Source of the DNA: JACCTU01 sp963788055 | GTDB taxonomy: Bacteria > Actinomycetota > Thermoleophilia > Gaiellales > Gaiellaceae | NCBI GenBank assembly: GCA_963788055.1 | Contig: CAWBFA010000002.1 | Location: forward strand, 248,001-312,000 | DNA length: 64,000 bases | Reading direction: 5' to 3' | Shown: in pieces, positions 8,151 through 16,951 of the stretch | How the letters are laid out: each line of letters opens with the position of its first letter | Position numbering within the stretch: position 1 is the stretch's first letter | The notes under the pieces: generated by a model | The model's input: the letters and a program-made list of their open reading frames with translations, nothing else | Told to the model about the DNA's origin: nothing | Databases searched by the model: none | Position numbers and translations under genes: made by a program

Positions 8151-9179
8151 TTAACCCGCGTCCGGGACGAGCGTTTCCATGAGCCGCTCTGGGCCGAAGC
8201 GAACAGGATCGTCCGCCGGTAGACCGGTTTCCGCCGCAGCAGCTTCGATCGCGGCATGCGCCTCTTCTTCGCCGAGAAAGCGCGTATTCATTGCGACACA
8301 TGCCACGTTCGCGGGCCGCGCCGGAAGAGAGAGGCGTTCGTGGAGCTCGACCAGCTCGGCGAGCGACGGGAGCGGGTGGCCCGGATACCCCTCGACCTCG
8401 GTCGTGCCGGCCATGTGGCAGAGGACGTAGACGTGCGGCGCGCTGCCGTGGATCAGACCCATCGTCACGCCCGAGTACGCCGGGTGGACGATCGAGCCCT
8501 GGCCCTCGACGAAGAGCAGGTCGGTCCCGCCGCGGCGGTATCCCTCAACCACGAGTCGCTCGGTCGCGCCGGCGATGAAGTCGGAGACCACCGCATCGAC
8601 GGCGATTCCCCAACCCGCGATCGCGATGCCGGTCTGCCCCGTCGGAACGAACCGCGACGCGAGACCCCGCTCGCGCGCGGCGCGGTCGAGCTCGAGCGAC
8701 ACGGTCATCTTCCCGATCGCGCAGTCGGAGCCGACCGTCAGGACAATGCGCGTGTCGAGCTGCAGGTTCTCGCCGGTCGGAACGTCGAGGTCGTCCGGGG
8801 GCTTGCGCAGGTCGCGGAGCTCGACGCCGTGACGCGATGCGAGCTCGGCCAGCTCCGAGTCGTCGGAGACGAACTCGTGGAGGCCGTTTTCCAGGTCGAG
8901 GCCTTTCGCGATGCTGCTCTTCAGCAGCTGGCGCCACTCGGGCGGGAAGCGCCCGCCCTGCGTGGCCACGCCGACGAGCGCGGTCGTGGGGTTGAAGCAG
9001 AGCGCGTCGTTGACGCTTCCGACGATCGGGATCCCGTCGTAGGTCTCACCCGCGTGTGCCGAGTCGAGGATCGCGACGACAGGATCGGCACCGTACTTCA
9101 GGACGCCCCTCGCAGTCTTGCCGTAATGCGGGTCGTCCGACCGACCCTCAGCGAGGATCAGATACCGCTTCTCTGACAC
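8151..9179 (-). CDS. dgcN: DUF1611 P-loop protein, DgcN-like
   Basis: 342 aa. A Rossmann-like N-terminal part is followed by a P-loop-like motif GSDCAIGKMT (150-159) and the DUF1611 core with GQTGIAI and FVEGQGS. DUF1611 proteins encoded beside an enolase-superfamily epimerase include DgcN, an N-acetyltransferase acting on D-glutamate in D-Glu catabolism. Overlaps the epimerase gene by 32 bp, so the two products very likely act together. The symbol is by family and context; D-Glu as substrate is inferred. Confidence 0.72.
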   Translation of the reverse strand: MSEKRYLILAEGRSDDPHYGKTARGVLKYGADPVVAILDSAHAGETYDGIPIVGSVNDALCFNPTTALVGVATQGGRFPPEWRQLLKSSIAKGLDLENGLHEFVSDDSELAELASRHGVELRDLRKPPDDLDVPTGENLQLDTRIVLTVGSDCAIGKMTVSLELDRAARERGLASRFVPTGQTGIAIAGWGIAVDAVVSDFIAGATERLVVEGYRRGGTDLLFVEGQGSIVHPAYSGVTMGLIHGSAPHVYVLCHMAGTTEVEGYPGHPLPSLAELVELHERLSLPARPANVACVAMNTRFLGEEEAHAAIEAAAAETGLPADDPVRFGPERLMETLVPDAG

Positions 9180-10158
9180 CGAGCCCCGGTTCGGTCGAGG
9201 GAAGCTGCACGCCGTCGACGAACTCCACGCCCGGCCACGGATCGTGCGCGAGGAGCAGGTTGCCGTCGAGGTCGACGTGGTCCATCAGCGACGCGATCTG
9301 CGCGCCCGCCGCGACGGAGAGACCTGATTCGACCATGCAGCCGAGCATCACCCGGAGGTCGAGCGCGCGCGCGGCGTGCGCCATCCGGACCGCTTCGCGG
9401 ATCCCGCCCGACTTCGCGAGCTTGATGTTGATCCCGTGCGCACGCTCGGCGCAAGCTGCGACGTCGGCGAGCGTATGGCAATCCTCGTCGACGAAGATCG
9501 GCACGGGCGAGCGGCGCTTCAGCTCCGGTCCACCCGGGTCCCCGGCGGGCAGCGGCTGCTCGCAGTACTCGATCTCCATCTGCGGCAGGTTCTCGAGCGC
9601 CTCATCGAGCGCCCAATACTCGTTCACGTCGACCTGGAGCGGACGGTCCGTCGCGGACCGCACAGCACGCACCCGCTCGACGTCGAGCCCGTCTCCCCCG
9701 CCGAGCTTGAGCTTCAGCCGGCGGAACCGGGGCGCCGCCCGCTCTGCGCGACGCGCCATGTCGTCGGGGTCGCCGAGCCAGACCGTCCAGGACGTCGGCG
9801 GGCCGGCGCGCCGCAGCCCGAGGAGCCTCCAGACCGGTTGGCCCGCAAGCTTTCCGCAGAGGTCGTGGAGCGCAGCGTCGAGCGCCGCCCGCGCCGCGTA
9901 CTCACGCCTCGGCAGGCGCTCGAAGATCTCCTCGAGCGCGAACGGATCGTCCCCGAGAAGCTCCGCATGCTCCTCGACGTACGCACGCGCCGACTCAGCC
10001 GACTCGTCGTAACGCTCGATCGGCGCCGCCTCGCCGAAGCCGCTCACGCCCTCGTGCCTGAGCTCGACCTGGCAGAGCTCGACGTCGTCCTGGGAGTTGC
10101 GGGAGATCACGAAGGTCTCCGCCAGGGGAACGGTCACGAGGCGGGCGCTCAGCTCCAC
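9148..10158 (-). CDS. dgcA: Enolase-superfamily dipeptide/N-acetyl-Glu epimerase
   Basis: 336 aa, MR/MLE subgroup. Catalytic KxK (Lys149, Lys151 in RLKLKLGG), metal ligand region QVDVNEYW (about 176-182), IFVDED, second Lys in INIKLAKSGG and a C-terminal DLDGNLLL. Annotated homologues are L-Ala-D/L-Glu epimerases; with a DUF1611 partner the role is more likely racemising N-acetyl-D-Glu to N-acetyl-L-Glu (DgcA), or recycling muropeptide dipeptides. First gene of the two-gene unit, with tRNA-Arg just upstream. Confidence 0.8.
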   Translation of the reverse strand: MELSARLVTVPLAETFVISRNSQDDVELCQVELRHEGVSGFGEAAPIERYDESAESARAYVEEHAELLGDDPFALEEIFERLPRREYAARAALDAALHDLCGKLAGQPVWRLLGLRRAGPPTSWTVWLGDPDDMARRAERAAPRFRRLKLKLGGGDGLDVERVRAVRSATDRPLQVDVNEYWALDEALENLPQMEIEYCEQPLPAGDPGGPELKRRSPVPIFVDEDCHTLADVAACAERAHGINIKLAKSGGIREAVRMAHAARALDLRVMLGCMVESGLSVAAGAQIASLMDHVDLDGNLLLAHDPWPGVEFVDGVQLPSTEPGLGVREAVSDPR

Positions 10159-10183
10159 GCGGCAACCCTAATCAAGCCGTTCA

Positions 10184-10256
<73 letters not shown>

Positions 10257-10344
10257 GGGGTAGCAACCCGAGTGTAGCCGCGGCTAAGAAAACGATTACA
10301 ACGGCGCGCTACTTTCGAGCCGTTCACCTTCGAAAGGACGCTAG

Positions 10345-11019
10345 ATGAGACGCATCACCTCTGTTCTGCTCGCACTTGGGCTGCTCGCCGGGCTCGGGGC
10401 CGCCGTCGCCGTGGCGAAGGCTCCAGGCAAAACGAAACCCCGGGCTGGGAACGTTCAACAGCGGGGGTTGCTGCCTGTTGCGGCTGCGTATCTCGACCTG
10501 ACGCCGGCGGCGCTGCGGCGCGAGCTCCGGGCGGGGAAGTCTCTGGCCCAGGTCGCGACCGCTAAGGGCAAGTCGGTCGACGGGCTCGAGTCAGCGCTCT
10601 TGAGCGCCCTTCGCTCGAGGGTCGAGGCTGCGAAGGCCGCTGGCAAGCTCGACGCGGCTCGCGCCGATCGACTGCTGCAGCGGGCGCCACAGCTCGTCGA
10701 CCGCATCGTCAACGCGAAGCCGCGCGCACGAAAATCGCTCGCAAGGGGTGCACGTGGCCTGCTGAAAGTTGCCGCGACGTACGTCGGTCTGACGAACGCA
10801 CAGCTTGTCGCCGAGCTTCGCTCGGGGAAGTCGCTCGCACAAGTCGCGACGGCGAAGGGCAAGTCGGTCGACGGGATGGAGCAGGCGCTGCTCGCTGCTC
10901 TGAAGAAGAAGGTGGACGCTGCAGTGGCCGCTGGCACCCTCGACGCCGCCCGCGCCCAGACGTTGCTCGAGCGCGCACCGGCGCGCATCGAGCGCATCGT
11001 GCAACGCACTCGCAGGTAG
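10345..11019 (+). CDS. Secreted protein with two 75-residue helical repeats
   Basis: 224 aa. Signal peptide about residues 1-24. The mature part is two homologous repeats, each starting LLxVAAxYxxLT and containing the identical run GKSLAQVATAKGKSVDG, then a Lys/Arg-rich helix with LDAARA and a closing I(V) segment. They look like helical modules; function unknown. AAAGGA precedes ATG 10345. Terminated by a strong hairpin at 11041-11066. Confidence 0.8.
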   Translation: MRRITSVLLALGLLAGLGAAVAVAKAPGKTKPRAGNVQQRGLLPVAAAYLDLTPAALRRELRAGKSLAQVATAKGKSVDGLESALLSALRSRVEAAKAAGKLDAARADRLLQRAPQLVDRIVNAKPRARKSLARGARGLLKVAATYVGLTNAQLVAELRSGKSLAQVATAKGKSVDGMEQALLAALKKKVDAAVAAGTLDAARAQTLLERAPARIERIVQRTRR

Positions 11020-11038
11020 ACGTCAGGCTCGACCGAGC

Positions 11039-11074
11039 GTGAGGAGGCGGGCTGTGCCCGCCTCCTCTCGTTTT
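11039..11074 (+). terminator. Rho-independent terminator
   Basis: Hairpin GAGGAGGCGGGC-TGT-GCCCGCCTCCTC (11041-11066) followed by TCGTTTT; 20 bp after the repeat-protein stop. Confidence 0.85.
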
Positions 11075-11104
11075 CGGAAGAATCGTCACGTGAGGTTGGC
11101 GGCT

Positions 11105-11145
11105 CCACGGAAGATCGAGGTGCCGAAGGCACCGATCTTCCGTGG
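11105..11145. repeat. Long nested hairpin at MFS gene start
   Basis: A 13 bp perfect inverted repeat (CCACGGAAGATCG and its complement) encloses a second stem GTGCC-GAA-GGCAC. The 3' arm ends inside the first codon of the MFS gene (GTG 11142). It could be a terminator-like element, an operator, or a leader structure that hides the start codon. Confidence 0.7.
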
Positions 11146-12458
11146 TTAGGGTTAGAGGCTACCTCCGCTCACTCGATCCGCAGCTCCCGCGCGATGTGTG
11201 GTTGCTGCAGATCGGCGGCGTTGCGAACTCGTTCGGAAACGGGATCGTCTTCCCGTTTCTCGCGATCTACCTGCACGACGTGCGCGGGTTCGGAATCGCG
11301 ACGGCCGGGATCGCGATCGCGATCTCTGCCGCCGCACAGCTGGTCGCAGGCATCGCGGTCGGCCCCGTGATCGACCGGCTCGGTGCACGGCGCGTGCTCC
11401 GCACCGGACTCGTCATCCAGGCCGTCGGCTTCGGGCTGCTCCCGCTTGTGACCGAGCCCTGGCACGCGTACGCGCTGCTTGCGTTCGAGGGAGTCGGCAG
11501 CGCGGCGTTCTGGCCGAGCCAGTCCACGCTGATTTCCCGGCTGACGCCTCCGCCCCGACTCCACGCAGCGTTCGCGCAGCAGCGCGTCACGATGAACCTC
11601 GGCGTGGGCCTGGGCGGGCTCGCGGGCGGGCTGATCGCAAGCGTCGATGTGCCCACGTCGTTCACCGTCCTGTTCGTCCTCGACGGCTTGACCTTCCTGG
11701 CCTACGTCGCGGTGCTCTCGTTCATCCGCGATCCGGGCGCTGCACCGCTTCGCGAGGGCGAGGCCGCCGGCTCGTACCGGGAGGTGCTCCGGGACCGCCT
11801 CTTCCTCGGGCTCTGGTCACTCAACTTCCTCTTCGTCGCCGCGGGATACTCGCTGCTGAACCTCCTTCCTCCGTTCGTCAGCGACTACGCAAACCTGACC
11901 GAGCGGCAGATCGGCGTCGTGTTCTTCTTCAACACGATCACGATCGTGCTTGCGCAGCTCCCGATCTCCCGCTGGCTCGAGGGGAAGCGCCGCCTGCGCG
12001 CGCTCGCGTTGATGCCGCTGCTGTGGGCCGTTGCGTGGCTCGGCGTGGACGCGACCGGCTATTGGCTCGAGGCAACGGCGGCCTTCGTCGCCCTCACGGT
12101 CTTCGCGATCGTGTTCGGGATCGGCGAATGCCTGCACGGGCCGGCGCACCAGGCACTCGTCGGAGAGCTCGGAGCCGAGCGTCTTCGTGGACGCTACTTC
12201 GCCCTGCACTCGATGTCGTGGGGGCTCGGCGGCGTCGCCGGGCCGGCGATCGGCGGGCTGATCCTCGCGACGGCGCCGTTCGCGCTCTGGCCGCTCGCCG
12301 CGGCGGTGTGCCTCGTCGCCGCGGCCGGAGCACTCACCCTCGAGCGCCTCGTCCCGGAGCCGCTTCGACGCATCCCGCGGGTGGACACGGAGCACGGTGT
12401 CGTGCTCGGCGATCTCGAGCCGACGCCCGCGGGCCTAGGAGACCGGACCGCCGGGTAG
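11142..12458 (+). CDS. MFS transporter
   Basis: 438 aa, about 12 membrane spans, with the MFS loop motif GPVIDRLGARRV after helix 2. Drug/metabolite:H+ antiporter type (MdtH/YdeE-like); substrate unknown. GTG 11142 is the first in-frame start and lies in the 3' arm of a long hairpin; GTG 11196 is a possible shorter start. Followed 47 bp later by corA. Confidence 0.85.
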   Translation: MVRVRGYLRSLDPQLPRDVWLLQIGGVANSFGNGIVFPFLAIYLHDVRGFGIATAGIAIAISAAAQLVAGIAVGPVIDRLGARRVLRTGLVIQAVGFGLLPLVTEPWHAYALLAFEGVGSAAFWPSQSTLISRLTPPPRLHAAFAQQRVTMNLGVGLGGLAGGLIASVDVPTSFTVLFVLDGLTFLAYVAVLSFIRDPGAAPLREGEAAGSYREVLRDRLFLGLWSLNFLFVAAGYSLLNLLPPFVSDYANLTERQIGVVFFFNTITIVLAQLPISRWLEGKRRLRALALMPLLWAVAWLGVDATGYWLEATAAFVALTVFAIVFGIGECLHGPAHQALVGELGAERLRGRYFALHSMSWGLGGVAGPAIGGLILATAPFALWPLAAAVCLVAAAGALTLERLVPEPLRRIPRVDTEHGVVLGDLEPTPAGLGDRTAG

Positions 12459-12504
12459 AATGCTGCCCCGATGACCGTGCACACGGACGATCCCCTCAGT
12501 ACCG

Positions 12505-13485
12505 ATGCCCAGCCTGCCTCGCATCAGGCGCTCGCGTGGCCGCACCGGTGTTGCGGAGGCCGCCGCACGGCCGCGCATCGCTGAGCTCAGCGCGCAGGGC
12601 CTCACGTGGGTGCACGTCACGGCACCCGACCAGGAAGTGGCGACGGAGCTCGCTGAGCGCTTCGGCTGGCACCCGCTGGACGTCGAGGACATCCTCTCGA
12701 AGCGCCAGCGGCCGAAGGTCGACGACTACCCCGACTACCTCTTCGCCGTCCTCCACTTCCCGTGGTACGACAGCTCGGTCCAGCGACTCAACGCCGCTGA
12801 GCTCGACATCGTGCTCGGGCCTGACTACCTGGTCACGATGCCGAACGTCCCGCTCCTGCCGGTCGACCGACTGTTCAACCGCTGCGCCGAGGACGAGGAG
12901 TTCCGCGACGAGCTCTTCGCAAAGGGCTCGGGCCGCCTGCTCTACGAGGTCCTCGACGACCTCTTCGACTACTGCTTCCCGATCCTCGACAAGATCGCGC
13001 ACAAGCTCGACAAGATCGAGGACGACATCCACGAGGTGCGCTCCGAGGAGCTCGTGCGCGACATCTCGAACGTCAAGCAGGAGATCATCTCGTACCGCAA
13101 GATCATGAAGCCGCAGCGGCCGACGCTGCGCGTGCTCGAGCGAAAGGTCGAGCGCTTCCTGCCCGAGGACCTCGAGCTCTACTTCGACGACATCGTCGAC
13201 GCGTCGGAACGCATCTGGGACGTGCTCGACAACTACAAGGAGGTCGTCGAGGCGCTCGAGGACACGAACGAGTCGGTGATCGCGCACCGGCACAACGACG
13301 TCCTGCGCGTGCTCACGGTCTTCAGCGTGATCCTGCTTCCGCTCACGCTGATCGCGAGCGTATTCGGGATGAACGTCGTCTACCCCGGCGAGAGCACGCA
13401 CGCCGCGTTCTGGGTGATCATCGCGATCATGGTGCTGACGATCTTCGCCATGCTCGGCTTCTTTCGCTGGAAGCGCTGGCTCTGA
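12505..13485 (+). CDS. corA: CorA-family Mg2+/Co2+ transporter
   Basis: 326 aa. Long cytoplasmic N-terminal domain, stalk helix rich in KLDKIEDDI-type heptads, and two C-terminal membrane spans, the first ending in the family signature GMN (within VFGMNVVYPGE). Homopentameric channel for Mg2+. ATG 12505 is used. An ATG at 12471 with a good TAGAAT box opens only a 37-codon ORF in another frame. Confidence 0.93.
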   Translation: MPSLPRIRRSRGRTGVAEAAARPRIAELSAQGLTWVHVTAPDQEVATELAERFGWHPLDVEDILSKRQRPKVDDYPDYLFAVLHFPWYDSSVQRLNAAELDIVLGPDYLVTMPNVPLLPVDRLFNRCAEDEEFRDELFAKGSGRLLYEVLDDLFDYCFPILDKIAHKLDKIEDDIHEVRSEELVRDISNVKQEIISYRKIMKPQRPTLRVLERKVERFLPEDLELYFDDIVDASERIWDVLDNYKEVVEALEDTNESVIAHRHNDVLRVLTVFSVILLPLTLIASVFGMNVVYPGESTHAAFWVIIAIMVLTIFAMLGFFRWKRWL

Positions 13486-13499
13486 GCCATACGGCCGGC

Positions 13500-13715
13500 T
13501 CAGCGCTCGATGAGGTCGATCGTCGTCGCAGCGCGAGCGGACTGCCACGCCAGAAGGAAGCGCGTGAGTTCGAGCTCGCCTCCGTCTGCGAACGAGCCGA
13601 GAACACCGACCGCTACCGTGTTGCCGCCGACCTGCTCGACCACGTATCGCGCGCGCCGTTCGAGGTCGCCGACAAGCGTAGGGACAAGCGTGGGGTCGCT
13701 GACTCGAATGAGCAT
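13500..13715 (-). CDS. Small protein of unknown function
   Basis: 71 aa from ATG 13715 (LIRVSDPTLVPTLVGDLERR...). It has an alternating alpha/beta look and a Gly-rich centre (VLGSFADGGELEL). Longer in-frame sequence upstream lacks coding character. Convergent with corA, 14 bp between stops. Not recognised beyond being a plausible small cytosolic protein. Confidence 0.55.
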   Translation of the reverse strand: MLIRVSDPTLVPTLVGDLERRARYVVEQVGGNTVAVGVLGSFADGGELELTRFLLAWQSARAATTIDLIER

Positions 13716-13918
13716 GGCCGCACGTTGCGGAAGGCCGCACACAGAGTCTCTCCGTCTCGGTACTCCGCCAATCCCCCGGGCCGGGTGATCCGCTCGCTCT
13801 CGGGAACCGGAAGGCGAGAAGCGCTGGCTCTGAGCCGCTAGCGGGCCGCAAGATCGACCGCCCACGGGGTCTAGAGCCTGGGTCCAGCCTCGTGCGTGGG
13901 CCTGTTAGGACAACGAGC

Positions 13919-13951
13919 AAGGGTCGGCCTCTCCGCCGGCCCTTCTCGTTT
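13919..13951 (+). terminator. Terminator without an assigned upstream gene
   Basis: AAGGGTCGGC-CTCTCC-GCCGGCCCTT (one G-U pair) then CTCGTTT. The nearest plus-strand gene (corA) ends 430 bp earlier; see findings for a possible small RNA. Confidence 0.6.
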
Positions 13952-13976
13952 CCCGACGAGTCGCAACTGGTCTGAG

Positions 13977-14573
13977 CTAGGCGTCCGCGCGCTGCTTCGC
14001 GCGGCGTCGCTCGCGTGCGACCTGCTGCAAGTGAACAGGCAGCTCCTCGATTGCGCGCCCCATCGCGCTCCCCGCGGCAGCTTCGATCATGTCTTGCTCC
14101 AGCCGCCACTGTGCGTGCGCCCCGACCAGTTGCTCGAGCCGCGACCACTGCTCGGCGAGCGATGCCGGTTCGGCCGGCAACGTCGGTCCGACGCGCGACC
14201 CCGCATGGGTCGCCTCCTCCGCGGCTTTCTGGACCGCTGCTCGCGCTGCGTCGAGGTTCTCCAGCCTCCCGATCGCGCGGTTGATCGCGGCCGCCGCCTC
14301 CTTCGCTGATGCGTCGCGCATCGCAACCGCGTGGCGAAGCGCCTGCCCCGCGGCCTCGCGAGCTGCCTCTCGAATTGCGACCCGAACGTCTCCCAGCCGC
14401 TGTTTCAGTTCGGCTTCGGCACGCGACGCGAGCGTCAGACGCCCGGCGGTCTCCGACTGCGACTGCTTCAGGCGCTCGAGCGTCTCTTCGGCCGAACGCG
14501 CCTCGGCGGCCGCAGCCTCCAGGTCCCGTTCGAGGGCCGCAGCCTGCTGCTCGAGTTCGTCTCGATCAACCAC
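13977..14573 (-). CDS. Coiled-coil protein
   Basis: 198 aa, almost entirely Ala/Glu/Arg-rich helix with heptad spacing (residues about 5-120), no signal peptide or membrane span. Function unknown; could be a structural or adaptor protein. ATG 14573. Confidence 0.6.
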   Translation of the reverse strand: MVDRDELEQQAAALERDLEAAAAEARSAEETLERLKQSQSETAGRLTLASRAEAELKQRLGDVRVAIREAAREAAGQALRHAVAMRDASAKEAAAAINRAIGRLENLDAARAAVQKAAEEATHAGSRVGPTLPAEPASLAEQWSRLEQLVGAHAQWRLEQDMIEAAAGSAMGRAIEELPVHLQQVARERRRAKQRADA

Positions 14574-14665
14574 TTGTGGACGCAGCCGAACGTCGAATCA
14601 CGAGCACTGGAGCTTACGAACTGCCCGAACGGCGCGCAAGGCGCGCGCCGCGGAGCACGCCCGCC

Positions 14666-15505
14666 CTAGCGCACGCGGAAGGTGTACGCGGGGAAGGCCT
14701 GCGGCTTGCCCCCCGCGGGCGCGGCAGTGACCGTGACGAGGAGTCGCTTGCCCTTCGCCGTCTTCGCCAACTTGAACGTGCATCCGCCTCGCCCGGTCCC
14801 GCGCAGCCGTTTGCCCGCAAGCGTCGCCCGGCACGTGAACGTCGTCGCGGCGGCCTTTTCCTCCGTCTCGAACGTGAGCTGCACGCTGCTCAGCCGGAAC
14901 GACGCTCCGGCGCGAGGCGCAGCCGGGGCCCACTTCGGTGCGATCGCGTCGACGTGCGGAGTCGAGAGCGTGTAGCTCTGGTAGACCCCGGTTGGAGCCT
15001 CGTCGAACTGATCGTCCGCTCCCTCAAGGAATCCGGCCTCCACGAAGAAGTTGAGCGCGCTCGTGTTCCCGAGCTCGGAGCGGTTGATGCTGGCGACGTA
15101 GCCGCCGACCCATGCGCCTCTCAGGGTGGTCGCCGCGCCGACCTCGTAGTCGCTTCCGTTCCAACGCAGCAAGACGATCTGGCGAGTCGTGCCGTTGATG
15201 ATGATCACGTAGTCGATGCCACCGTCACCGTTGCGTTCGCCGGTCTGCCCGTTCTGATCGCTGTCCATCCCGACGAGGACGTAGTCATTCGTCACGATGT
15301 CGGTGCGATTCGCGACCTGGACCACGAAGAGGAGGTCGCCGCTGATCGTGTTCGCGACGGCGACGCGAGTGATGTCGGGAGCGGTCTGGCTGTCGCCGGT
15401 CGGGTCCGGGATACCGACCGGGTTGTGATCCGAGACGCGCGCGTGCGCCGGTGCCGCGGCGAGCCCCACCGCGAGCACTGCGAACAAGAGAAGCCCCCGG
15501 ACCAC
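14666..15505 (-). CDS. Secreted beta-rich protein
   Basis: 279 aa from GTG 15505, giving signal sequence VRGLLLFAVLAVGLAAAPAHA. The mature part has an acidic DSDQNGQTGERNGDGG segment and many beta strands, like DOMON/CBM9-type or calcium-binding beta sandwiches. Substrate unknown. An ATG at 15658 would add 51 non-conserved-looking residues and overlap the divergent HIT gene. Confidence 0.65.
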   Translation of the reverse strand: MVRGLLLFAVLAVGLAAAPAHARVSDHNPVGIPDPTGDSQTAPDITRVAVANTISGDLLFVVQVANRTDIVTNDYVLVGMDSDQNGQTGERNGDGGIDYVIIINGTTRQIVLLRWNGSDYEVGAATTLRGAWVGGYVASINRSELGNTSALNFFVEAGFLEGADDQFDEAPTGVYQSYTLSTPHVDAIAPKWAPAAPRAGASFRLSSVQLTFETEEKAAATTFTCRATLAGKRLRGTGRGGCTFKLAKTAKGKRLLVTVTAAPAGGKPQAFPAYTFRVR

Positions 15506-15569
15506 CTTCGCCGGGTTGTAGCGATCATCAAGCCAGAAGTCAACGAGTGTCGACCTCGGGAATGCTTGG

Positions 15570-16061
15570 ATGTGTCGCGTGACCAAGCCCCTCTGGGCCC
15601 CATGGCGCCTCGAGTACATCCAGTCCGCGGACGAGCAACCCGGCTGCGTCTTCTGCATCGCGCGAGAAGGTGACGACGAGGAGACGCTCGTCGTGCACCG
15701 CGCGGAGCACGCGTTCGCGCTTCTGAACCGCTTCCCCTACTCGTCCGGACATTTCATGGTCGCGCCCTACCGCCACGCCGGCGAGTACGGCGCACTCGGC
15801 GACGACGAGGTGATCGAGATCCACCGCCTCGCCGTGCAGGGGCTGGAGGCGCTGCGCCGGTTGTACGGACCGGAGGGCTTCAACCTCGGCTGGAACCTCG
15901 GCCGGGTCGCCGGCGCCGGGGTCGTCGACCACGTGCACATGCACGTGGTCCCGCGCTGGGAGGGCGACACGAACTTCATGCCGGTGCTCGCCGACGTGAA
16001 GGTGATGCCCGAGCATCTGGCGGAGACGCGCCGCCGACTCGCGAACGCCTGGCGGGGCTGA
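15570..16061 (+). CDS. HIT-family nucleotide hydrolase/phosphorylase
   Basis: 163 aa with the histidine triad HVHMHVVPRW near residues 118-127, N-terminal CxxC-like CVFCI, and APYRHAGEY. Actinobacterial homologues include AP-4-A phosphorylases and GalT-like HIT enzymes; exact substrate uncertain. ATG 15570 or GTG 15579. Confidence 0.88.
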   Translation: MCRVTKPLWAPWRLEYIQSADEQPGCVFCIAREGDDEETLVVHRAEHAFALLNRFPYSSGHFMVAPYRHAGEYGALGDDEVIEIHRLAVQGLEALRRLYGPEGFNLGWNLGRVAGAGVVDHVHMHVVPRWEGDTNFMPVLADVKVMPEHLAETRRRLANAWRG

Positions 16062-16114
16062 AGGCGGAAGCCCCGCGTACTCCGGGGCCGCCGCCTTGCC
16101 CACTTCGGCTCTCG

Positions 16115-16627
16115 TCAGACGTTCGTCTTGTCGAACGCCTTGCCGGTCTCGAGCAGCGTCTTCAGATCGCTCAGGATCCAGCTCCAGCCGCCGCCGGCGC
16201 CCGTGTCTTCCAGCCCGCCGGCGACCATGTTCGCCAGCTTCGGCGCGCCCTCGAGCTCGTGGATCACGGTGAGCCTCGTGGCTCCGCTCTTGCCCTCCTC
16301 GATCTCCCACGTCAGGCGCGTGAACCCTTCCGCTTCCATCTCCGGGTCCATGAGCATGCGCCACGTCTGAACGAGCTTGCGCGGCGGGTCGACCTCGATC
16401 AGCTCACCGTCGATGATGGGTCCGCTCACGCCGGCCGCCTGCATGCCCACTCCGGCGACGATCCGGTAGGGGGCACCCGCCTGCAGAGTCCCCTCGACCG
16501 TGCCGCCGTAGCCGTAGCGATCCGTCCACTCGGGCTTGGTGATCGCATCCCAGATCGCCTGGGGCGTCGCGTTGATGTACACCCGGTAGACCTGGGTCGT
16601 CACCTTCGTTTCCGTCATCGTCGTCAT
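16115..16627 (-). CDS. SRPBCC/AHSA1-domain protein
   Basis: 170 aa with the AHSA1 (Activator of Hsp90) helix-grip pattern: YINATPQAIWDAITKPEWT at the N-terminus, KLVQTWRML, and a final long helix beginning GGWSWILSDLKTLLE. ATG 16627 overlaps the ArsR stop as ATGA. ArsR-AHSA1 pairs are common in actinobacteria; the AHSA1 protein probably binds a hydrophobic ligand. Confidence 0.85.
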   Translation of the reverse strand: MTTMTETKVTTQVYRVYINATPQAIWDAITKPEWTDRYGYGGTVEGTLQAGAPYRIVAGVGMQAAGVSGPIIDGELIEVDPPRKLVQTWRMLMDPEMEAEGFTRLTWEIEEGKSGATRLTVIHELEGAPKLANMVAGGLEDTGAGGGWSWILSDLKTLLETGKAFDKTNV

Positions 16628-16944
16628 GCACTCTCCTCCAACTCGTTCTTGAGGTCTGCGAGCGCCGACACCCGGCGCTCCGTGTACTTGTCGATCCACC
16701 GGTCATGGATCAGCCGGATCGGTACCGGGTTCAGGAAGTGCAGCTTCTCCCGGCCCTGCCGGCGCGTGACGACGAGGCCCGCGTCTTCAAGGACTCGCAG
16801 GTGCTTCATGACGCCGAAGCGCGTCATCTCCAGCCCCGACTCGAGCTCGGTGAGCGTGCGGCCGTCACGCGCGAAGAGCCGGTCGAGCAGGAAGCGCCGC
16901 GTCGGATCGGCGAGCGCCTTGAACACGCGGTCGTCGTCGGTCAC
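16624..16944 (-). CDS. ArsR-family winged-helix repressor
   Basis: 106 aa from GTG 16944. DDRVFKALADPTRRFLLDRL begins a classic ArsR wHTH; recognition helix region LEMTRFGVMKHLRVLEDAGL. No metal-binding ELCVCDL motif, so not a metal sensor of the ArsR/SmtB type. Earlier GTG codons (16974) fall inside the promoter, and 16944 lies 7 nt after the -10 box, suggesting a leaderless message. Probably autoregulates through the palindrome at 16959-16974. Confidence 0.88.
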   Translation of the reverse strand: MTDDDRVFKALADPTRRFLLDRLFARDGRTLTELESGLEMTRFGVMKHLRVLEDAGLVVTRRQGREKLHFLNPVPIRLIHDRWIDKYTERRVSALADLKNELEESA

Positions 16945-16951
16945 GGCTGTC

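Noticed and set aside
12471..12584. 37-codon ORF before corA with a good -10 box
   Set aside because: Different frame from CorA, Arg/His-rich with no recognisable pattern; perhaps only the corA promoter region.
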